DNA of 64,000 nucleotides from Allium sativum. Lineage: Eukaryota; Streptophyta; Magnoliopsida; Asparagales; Amaryllidaceae. The translations under genes and the position numbers were made by a program. The first letter of the stretch is position 1. Each line of letters starts with the position of its first letter. The stretch lies in assembly GCA_030737875.1 (NCBI GenBank), contig CM060912.1, forward strand, positions 331,068,731-331,132,730. The letters are read 5' to 3'. Positions 57,176 through 64,000 of the stretch are shown in pieces. The notes beneath the pieces are model-generated. The model made no database searches. It was not told the DNA's origin and saw only the letters and a program-made list of their open reading frames with translations.

Positions 57176-57478
57176 ATGGCAAAATTTCTACTCTCATGGC
57201 CTCCACTCAACTATCCTAGCCTCCACTTCATTTCTATGAGAGGTTTCATGATCATGAGAGTATTAGAGAGTCCCTATGTTAGTATGAGAGCTTCTCAAGT
57301 TGATCTCAAGGCTAAAGCTTTGATCTTTGTTCATAAAGATGGGGTTTTTATTGATTTGGAGTGTTCATCTTTGGGTTTTTGGGTGATGGCATGCATAGAC
57401 TTCATCACAATCTTTGTTTTGCATTTCGATTTGTGTCTTCATAACAATGTAAGCCCTTTCCCTACTCTTAGATATTAA
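57176..57478 (+). CDS. Leader ORF of family F LTR (100 codons), solo-LTR copy
   Basis: Open from ATG to stop. Differs from the 53677 copy at several residues, mostly in the last third (FITIFVLHFDLCLHNN against FITSFNLIDLGLHSN), while the first 80 codons are almost unchanged. Function unknown. Confidence 0.38.
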   Translation: MAKFLLSWPPLNYPSLHFISMRGFMIMRVLESPYVSMRASQVDLKAKALIFVHKDGVFIDLECSSLGFWVMACIDFITIFVLHFDLCLHNNVSPFPTLRY

Positions 57479-58157
57479 CTATGAAGTTAAATGTTCATGT
57501 TGCAAGTTTGGGTTTGATCATTGAGAATGATACATGCTATCATGTCATGCAAGCTTATGAAGTCTTTATCTTGATCTTATGAGCTAAAAGCTACAACCTT
57601 TATGTTGAAATGTTGCATTATGCAACATGAGAACCTTCATAATCTTTATGTCAACTTGCATATGAAGTCATAACCCTTATATGATGATACATGCGAGTTT
57701 CTAGTCATCATTCCATGTCTTTTGTCACCATGATTCGTTTATGTGCCAAGTTTGGGTTTATGCATGATTTTGAGGCTTAAGAATGTAACATGCAAGCTAA
57801 TGAACATATTTGTGCCTCATTTGCCACCATGATTAACTTGTGGCTTAATATCCATTTTTGTCATGCCTTTGCCAAGTCTCCTCTTTTAATCCATTAAGTT
57901 GTTATGAACGTATATGCGAGTTTAAAAGCTTTGGGTTATGTTATGGGTAATTTCTAATGACATGAAAATACAACTTGAAAACATGACTTGAATCATAACA
58001 TGGAAGTTGACATGTGAGTATGCATAAAAACATAAGCTTGGGAATTTACCTATTAAGTTAGGTCTACCCATTGGGAATTTACCTATTAAGTTAGGTCTAC
58101 CCAATTGCTTGAAAACTTGACTATGAACATGACACTAGACTAAACATGAAAGTGGCC

Positions 58158-58356
58158 AACTCGAGGTTGGGTTGAGTTTGCAACGTAAAACTACCCGGAA
58201 CCGACCGGCCTAACTAGTAGTTGCAAACAATAGGACCCAATGTGAGAAGTTGGTCATGTTGTGCTTGAACCCGAGGTTAGACCAAGTTGTGGTGTAAAGC
58301 TACCCGGAACCGACCGGCTTAACTAGTAACCACAACAAAGTCTAATGTGAGAGGTT
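58158..58356 (+). other. Tandem pair of structured ~92-nt elements (solo LTR)
   Basis: Copy 1 at 58158-58251 (P1 AACT/AGTT, P2 TTGGGT/ACCCAA, P3 GTTTGCAAC/GTTGCAAAC) and copy 2 at 58268-58356 (P3 GTTGTGGT/ACCACAAC, a full Watson-Crick helix where the F LTRs have one G-U pair). Confidence 0.77.
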
Positions 58357-58386
58357 GGGGTGCATTAAGTAATTAATGCCACATGA

Positions 58387-59270
58387 TAGGGTTAAGTTAA
58401 TTTGATTAATGACTCTTAACCAAATATGACATGGGTAAATGGGTTAAGTAAATTGGTTAGGCTAATGATACTTAACAAAACATGACAAGGTTGGTTAGGT
58501 TAAGTGATTTGATTTGCCTAATGACGCTTAACCATTTTTATACGACTAGTGGACGGGGATTAAGTTAACCAACACTTAATCAATCCAACATGATAATTTG
58601 GCAAGGTTAAGTAAGTTTTCTTAATGACACTTAACCATACAAGATGATTAGGGGATGGGGTTAAGTAATTTGCACCTAACTAATCCGACACGGTAATTAG
58701 ATGGGGTTAAGTAATCCACACTTAACTAATCTAAACATGGTAATTCGATGGGGTTAAGTTAAACACTTAACCAATTTAAACTCGGTAATTCAATGAGGTT
58801 AAGTAACCAATACTTAACCAACTTAACGTGATAATTTAATGGGGTTAAGCAACTTATACTTAACCAATTATACATGATGATTTGATGGGGTTAAGTAACT
58901 TACACTTAACCAATCTAATACGCGGACCTGATAAGGTTAAGTCACAAGACCTTTTTAGAATATACTTAACCATTGTAGTACGATTAGAGGATGGGGTTAA
59001 GCCAACCTATACTTAACCAATCCGACTCGATAATTTGATGGGATTAAGATAATCTATGCTTAATCGATCTAGCAAGATAATCCGATAGGATTAAGGTAAG
59101 CTAGTACTTGACCAATTTGACTTGATAGGGTTAAGTCATGAGCCTCTGGGTACACTTAACCAACTTGTGGGACTAAGTCTTGAACTTAAATACTTAGCCA
59201 ATCTTTGACGTGATTCGTGGGCGGGTTAAGTCATGGACTTGAATGATAACACTTAACCCAATAGACAAAC
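58387..59270 (+). repeat. Hairpin array (solo LTR)
   Basis: About 20 units; some arms vary together, for example GATTAAG/CTTAATC near 59041. Order and number differ from the F LTRs. Confidence 0.83.
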
Positions 59271-61102
59271 CCTAGCTAGAAGAACTAGGTAGAAAACCGT
59301 GGTTAATCAAGGATAACGGGAAAGGAAGCTAAGTGGTAAACCTTAGTTAAGGGTAACTAAGTAATAATTCTTAGCTAAGGACATAGGACTAATTCTCAAA
59401 ACGATGAGTAACCTGATACGGTAGGTCATCGCTTAGTATACGAGGGGGAGCAAGTTATCTGACTTGGATAAAAGCTCCAGCGCACTGGGTGCCGAAGTGG
59501 AAGCTTCGGGGGACGTGAGGATATTCTTGGGATCCCTCTGTGGGCTGCCAGGTAATTATACTAGGCCCATGAGAGGTTAAGGTCTGCGTTAGAAGGACCA
59601 AGAGTATGCCTTGGTTGCTATGCGAGCAACCTAAAGACTGGGATGGATTAGTGTGGAGTCGACGATTCTTGTTTTTGCCCTGGATAGAACATCGCCGACT
59701 ACCTACCATCTTTAGTCAATCGTGTACGTGCGGAAAGGCAGGGAACCCCCAACAGACCATGTGCTTGCTATCGAGTCATGGGTGAGGTTGGCCCGTAGGA
59801 AAGTGGGCTATAGTGGGGCCGTGGAGTGGTTCTTATACATGATTTTTCTTGGATTGCCTTTCAGTAGTTGAGGGAGGGGTCACGTGGGACCATAGCCACG
59901 GGTACAAAAACAGACCTTGATATCTGCATTGGCAGACGATTTAAAGCTCCCGACCGAGTTCCGTATTTCTTGATTTGCCCTGGCATGGAACTCGGATGGC
60001 ACATTGGGTAACATGTGCATCTAGACATGGAAAACGATTCACGATACATACGTGGGATCAAGGGCGCGGTTGACGGGTGGCGTAATCCCTAGTGGTCCTA
60101 GGTGGCCAAAACCCAAACCGAGACACGGAAACGTTCATTAGGTAGCATAATCCCTAGCGGTCCTAGGTGGCATAAATCCTAAGTGGACGCGCGATAGTTC
60201 ATGGTAAGGAAACACAACTAGATCAAGGGTTGCAGTCCAAAACAACTTCAAGGATAAACCGTTTACATGGGAAAGCCCGTACAGCCTACGGCAAAGGACT
60301 GAACTTATACATGGAAAGAAACATATGAGTTGAGTAACCTATATATGCGGCATATTAGGTTGACATGGACCATTACACGACTTTTGAGTAAGGGTCATTC
60401 ATGGATAACACGTAATACAGTTGGGATACTAGTACGGTAGGTGCAGAGCGGATATACAGGATAAATGCCATGGGACGTTATACGCGATAGATATCTTGGG
60501 ATATTATACTTGATAGGAACCTGACAATGTGATACCTTGTTTTATCTTGACATCGTAGTATATCACGACACCCTAGTTTACCTGAGTTCAGTAGTTCATC
60601 CTGTTATTTTGATTTAATTGACCTATCTTGTATCATGCTTATGTTCATCTCAGTTTCTCACAGTTAACTTTACTAGTTTTTATACTAATAGTAGATAGGG
60701 CTTACTCAGTCTTTTTGACTGACCCGTTTTGTTTCGCCTCTTTTCTTCCGTTTCCCCCCAGGTTACAGGGAGGAAACACTGCTGTTTAGTTCGGACTTCT
60801 TCTGCTTGAAGGTCATCATGGATGGCTTGGACTTTTCCTGGCTATGGCTACTTTACTGTTTTTATTTGGGGAATAATTTATGAAAAAGTCTTTATGCTTC
60901 TTTACTATTGCAACACAGGTTTTGATGTACTCTGATGTAAAAGGCTTTAGACCTTATGTATTCATGTTTATGAAAGTTCGATTTTACTTCCACTATTTTA
61001 TATGTTCTGTCTTGTGATATTTCTGTGCATGTTTACCAATAATGCCCCTCTAAAGCTAGTGCATTCCTTTGCGAGTGACCCTAGCGGAGGCGGGGTGTTA
61101 CA

Positions 61103-62280
61103 GCTCCCGACCGAGTCCTGTATTTCCTGACCTGCCCTGTGACAGGACTCGGATGGCACGATGTGATACATGTGCATACAGTCATGGATTAATGATTCAC
61201 GATGAATGCGTGGGGAAAAGGGCGCGGTTGGCGGTTAGCGTAATCCCTAGTGGCCCTAGGTGGTTGAACCCAAACCGAGATACGAAAACGTGCAATAGGT
61301 AAGCGTAATCCCTAGTAGCCCTAGGTAGCATAAGTCCTAGTTGTACAGACGATAATTCATGTTGGAAGACCCTAGCTAGGTTTAGGGTAACAGTCCAAAC
61401 TGATCTTAAGGATCATGGAACTATGTTAAAGTAATATAGAATCTCATGGGAAAAGCCCGTATGGTCTACGGCAAGGGACTCAACATTTACATGGGATAAA
61501 ACATACGAGTTGAGTAACCTATATATGCGATATATTAGATTGGCATGGACCATTACACGACTTTTAAGTAAGGGTCATTCATGGTTAACACATGATACGG
61601 TGGGGATACTAGTACGGTAGGTGCACAGGTAAAAAGACAGGATAGATACCATGGGATGTTATACGTGATAGATATCTTGGGGATATTATATTTGACGATG
61701 TGATACCTTGTTTTACCTTGACATCGTAATTTATCATGACACCTTAGTTTATCTGAGTTCAGTAGTTCATCCTGTTATTTTGATTTAGCTTATCTATCAT
61801 GTCATCATGCTTATGTTCATCTCAGTTTCTCATGTCAGTTAACTTTACTAGTTTTTATACTAATAGTAGATAGGGCTTACTCAGTCTTTTTGACTGACCC
61901 GTTTTGTTTTGCCTCTTTTCTTCCGTTTCCCCCCCAGGTTACAGGGAGGAAATACTGTTGGTTAGTTCAGACTTCTTCTGCTTGAAGGTCATCATGGATG
62001 GCTTGGACTTTTCTTGGCTATGGCTACTTTACTGTTTTTACTTGGGGAATAATTTATGGAAAAGTCTTTATGCTTCTTTATTTTTGCAAGACAGGTTTTG
62101 ATGTACTCTGATGTAAAAGGCTTTAGACCTTACTTATTAATGAATTTATGAAAGTTCGATTTTACTTCCGCTATTTTATATGTTCTGTCTTGTGATATTT
62201 CTGTGCATGTTTACCAATAATGCCCCTCTAAAGCTAGTGCATTCCTTTGCGAGTGACCCTAGCGGAGGCGGGGTGTTACA
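61103..62280 (+). repeat. 3' LTR of element F, part 2
   Basis: Resumes after the solo LTR with the target duplicate GCTCC (61103-61107). Contains the second half of the LTR up to GGGGTGTTACA at 62280, with acceptor AG at 61936-61937 and U5 ORF 61904-62101. Confidence 0.92.
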
Positions 62281-62285
62281 TCACC

Positions 62286-63110
62286 AGACTCCCACCTAAC
62301 TGCGTTGATCAATTTGCCGATTTGGCAAGAAGGTTTCAAGACCAGTTCCGCCTACAAACTACCAAAGCAAGAGATGTAATGTCACTCAGCGAGATGGAAC
62401 AAAATTCTGGAGAAACCATAAAAACTTTCCTTACATGGTTTCATGCCGCGGCAGCTGAAGTCATAGAGCCAGAACCCTGGTATTTGCTAGCAGCCCTAAA
62501 AGGTGCTATTGATAAGAAATCGGAATTTGGGAAATGGCTCAAAATGAAGAAACCCAAAACTCTAAAAAAGTTCTATAAGGAAGCTGAGCAGTATATGAGC
62601 GTGGAAGAAGACACTCCATATGTTCAGAAGGTCACAGAAAACAACACTGCCAAAGAAGGAAAAAGCAACGAGTTCCGAACGGAGCAGAAAAATGACTCTA
62701 GGAAAAAGAGGGGGAGTGATGAGAAGGACAACAAAGCTTATAAGAAGACGCGACTTTACAAGCTTTCAGAATTGACTCTTTTAAACGAAACTCCAGAGAG
62801 AATATACTTCACCACTAAGGATTTAGACATCTATCCCCAGATGAAGCCTCAGAAGATTACTGAGCAACAAGCAAACTCTGGCAAGTTCTGCTGGTTTCAT
62901 CACCAACCAGGGCACAATACCAATGAATGTCGACACCTGAAGAGTTTAATTGAGGAGCTCAACAGAAAGAATCAACTCCAACAGTATGTGAAGAATCCCC
63001 GAAACCCTCCACCTGCACAAGGACACGGTAATACCGTTAGCCAACCCGACTCATGTGAGAAAGCTCAAATATATGTTGATTCGAGACCAGTAATCAATAT
63101 GATATTCTGA
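62286..63110 (+). pseudogene. gag: gag of element E, C-terminal part (after element F)
   Basis: Long open stretch of gag after the F insertion, ending at TGA 63108-63110. The open frame extends upstream into the F LTR (ATG at 62247), but those codons are LTR sequence. Contains LARRFQDQF, FLTWFHAAAAEV and a Cys/His motif C-W-F-H-(4)-H-(4)-C at 62889-62930, a CX2HX4HX4C pattern typical of Tat-group gag, followed by RHLKSLIEELNRKNQLQQYV. The middle is rich in Lys/Glu/Asp/Ser. Confidence 0.82.
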
Positions 63111-63143
63111 GGGCCTCATCCGGTTGGAAACTGCTGGGAAGAT

Positions 63144-63576
63144 ATGGAAAAGTATGCTAATGAGCAAAAAGGAGCTTCAAAAGAAGAAAGATGCATGATC
63201 CTAAACAATGAGCTACCGATGAAGATGCCTAGAACCTCAACCGATGATGTGGCGTTCAAAGATAGGGATGCTGACAGATTAGATACACCAACTATCGATG
63301 CCATGGTGATTACAATCGGTCTTGGTCCTACAGTTGTGAAAAGAGCCCTAGTTGACACGGGGGGCATCCGTTAATGTGATCTTCATCAATACGTTCCAGA
63401 AAATGAATCTCTCTAGGGAAGAAGTGCGGGACTATCCGAATAAAATCCACAAGTTTACTGGACAACCTACACAACCCATCGGTACAATAGACCTGCTCGT
63501 GGAACTGGCAGATGGAGAACGCAAGGTCTCTATGGTGCAGACCTTTTGTCCTAATAAATCAGTTTTCGTCCTATAA
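63144..63576 (+). pseudogene. Aspartic protease of element E, frameshifted
   Basis: Frame 1 (63144-63374) ends in VVKRALVDTG; frame 2 (63352-63576) continues with ASVNVIFINTF. The catalytic Asp-Thr-Gly-Ala-Ser is split by one extra G in a G run at 63359-63364. LVELADGERKVSMVQTFCP follows. Typical of Tat-group proteases. Confidence 0.78.
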
Positions 63577-64000
63577 TGCGTTCCTTGGAAGACCGACTCT
63601 CGCAAGCTTTAGGATTGCATTAGCTCCATGGTGCTTGACCATGAAGTTTCCAACTGAAAGGGGAATTGGTGTAAATAAATGCGACTAGGTCGCTGCAGGG
63701 GATTACTATGTGATAGAGCTGCACGAGGCCAGGAGAAAAGACTTGGGAAAAGATGCAAAGGCTACGCTTCGCATTCACAAAATTCCTTTATAGCAACTAA
63801 AGAAGGGTCCCTGCACTGGCGAGAACAGCGGAGCACGAAAGGAAATTGACCCTAGGAAGGCTAGTGAAGAGAACGAAAGAGAGGCTCCAGCTGAAATCAC
63901 AATTCCCATAGTTGTTAAACCAAAATATCCAAATCGTGTGTTGAATATTGGATCTCAATTGAGTCCAGAAATAAAAAGTTAGTTGGTTGTCTTTTTGAAG
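63577..64000 (+). pseudogene. Protease-RT linker of element E pol (cut by window end)
   Basis: YNAFLGRPTL (from about 63572) and TMKFPTERGIG, then GDYYVIELHEARRKD match the block before RT in Tat elements; several stops (63678, 63687, 63793). RT is outside the window. Confidence 0.7.

Larger units (their letters stand above)
57449..60761 (+). other. Predicted LTR leader intron (solo LTR)
   Basis: Donor CAAT|GTAAGCC at 57449. The 3' side has a GACTGACCC branch-like site, pyrimidine tract and CCCCAG|GTTACAGG with AG at 60760-60761. About 3.3 kb. Donor and acceptor contexts are conserved although much of the sequence between has diverged. Confidence 0.48.
56520..61102 (+). mobile_element. Solo LTR of family F (4583 bp) nested in the F 3' LTR
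   Basis: TGTAACAACCC...GGGGTGTTACA with perfect TSD GCTCC and no internal region, so probably an insertion followed by LTR-LTR recombination. More diverged from the F LTRs than these are from each other, especially 58630-60200. It came from a different family member and is not a copy of its host. Carries TATA box (57119), leader ORF, donor (57449), structured pair, ~20-unit hairpin array, acceptor (60760-60761). Confidence 0.93.
46372..62280 (+). mobile_element. Element F: long-LTR non-autonomous chromovirus derivative
   Basis: 5' LTR 46372-51036 (4665 bp), interior 51037-53016 (1980 bp), 3' LTR 53017-56519 plus 61108-62280 (about 4676 bp), perfect TSD TCACC. The two LTRs are nearly identical by eye over long stretches, so the insertion is the youngest or among the youngest here. 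The interior has only scraps of pol. Inserted in gag of element E. Confidence 0.92.
43602..64000 (+). mobile_element. Element E: Tat/Ogre/Retand-type Ty3/gypsy element (3' end outside window)
   Basis: LTR end with GTGAAAACA at 45459, a TTTGGCACCCACC primer region, gag, and a protease with DTGAS-type active site, then the YNAFLGRP block that precedes RT in this group. RT and beyond are past the window end. The left border is unresolved between 43602 and about 44190. Element F is inserted in gag. Confidence 0.78.

Noticed and set aside
62247..62285. ATG at 62247 as the true start of the 287-codon gag ORF
   Set aside because: The first codons lie in the LTR of element F and the target duplicate; gag of E really begins before 46371 on the other side of F.

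Overview
The window looks like intergenic DNA of a large, repeat-rich plant genome. It is AT-rich, and I see no host gene, rRNA or CRISPR locus. Nearly all of it is accounted for by nested LTR retrotransposons. Five elements (A, B, C, D, F) have chromovirus-type features: LTR ends near TGTAAYA...TTACA or TTTCA, a tRNA-iMet primer-binding site TGGTATCAGAGC, and purine-rich tracts of the AAGGGAGGGAGAA kind. Pol-derived sequence is visible only in A, C and F. A sixth element (E) is a Ty3/gypsy element of the Tat/Ogre/Retand type. The species cannot be named from sequence alone.

Layout. Element A (1-15977) is a tandem LTR-internal-LTR-internal-LTR array with LTRs of about 4.5 kb and internal regions of only 1.85 kb. 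Its right end sits inside the 3' LTR of element B. B lies on the minus strand (15978-35585) and has an internal region of about 1 kb and a 5' LTR of about 6.1 kb. Element C (20470-31076), a Tekay/Del-like chromovirus with recognisable gag, protease, RT, RNase H, integrase and chromodomain, all broken by stops and frameshifts, is inserted in that 5' LTR. B itself sits inside the 5' LTR of element D (35586-43601, plus strand, LTR 5.6 kb, non-coding interior). To the right is E (about 43602 to beyond the end): LTR, gag, protease. Its gag is split by element F (46372-62280, perfect TSD TCACC), whose 3' LTR is in turn split by a solo LTR of the same family (56520-61102, perfect TSD GCTCC).

How the parts relate. 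A and F keep shrunken, mutually different scraps of the pol gene that is fuller in C. They are probably non-autonomous (LARD-like) relatives that relied on a C-like chromovirus for proteins.

Most unusual feature. LTRs of A, C and F, different in length and largely diverged, share an internal architecture: a TATA box (clear in C and F), a short leader ORF, a GTAAGT-type splice donor, a tandem pair of structured elements of about 92 nt with several covarying helices, an array of hairpins (GGTTAAGT...ACTTAACC; 2 to about 18 units), more covarying hairpins, and then a branch-point/polypyrimidine/CAG acceptor about 340 bp before the LTR end. B and D have analogous donors, acceptors and hairpins. 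I infer that the leader RNA of these elements may carry a large structured intron inside the LTR. This is a hypothesis from sequence reading. No alignment, folding or transcript data were available.
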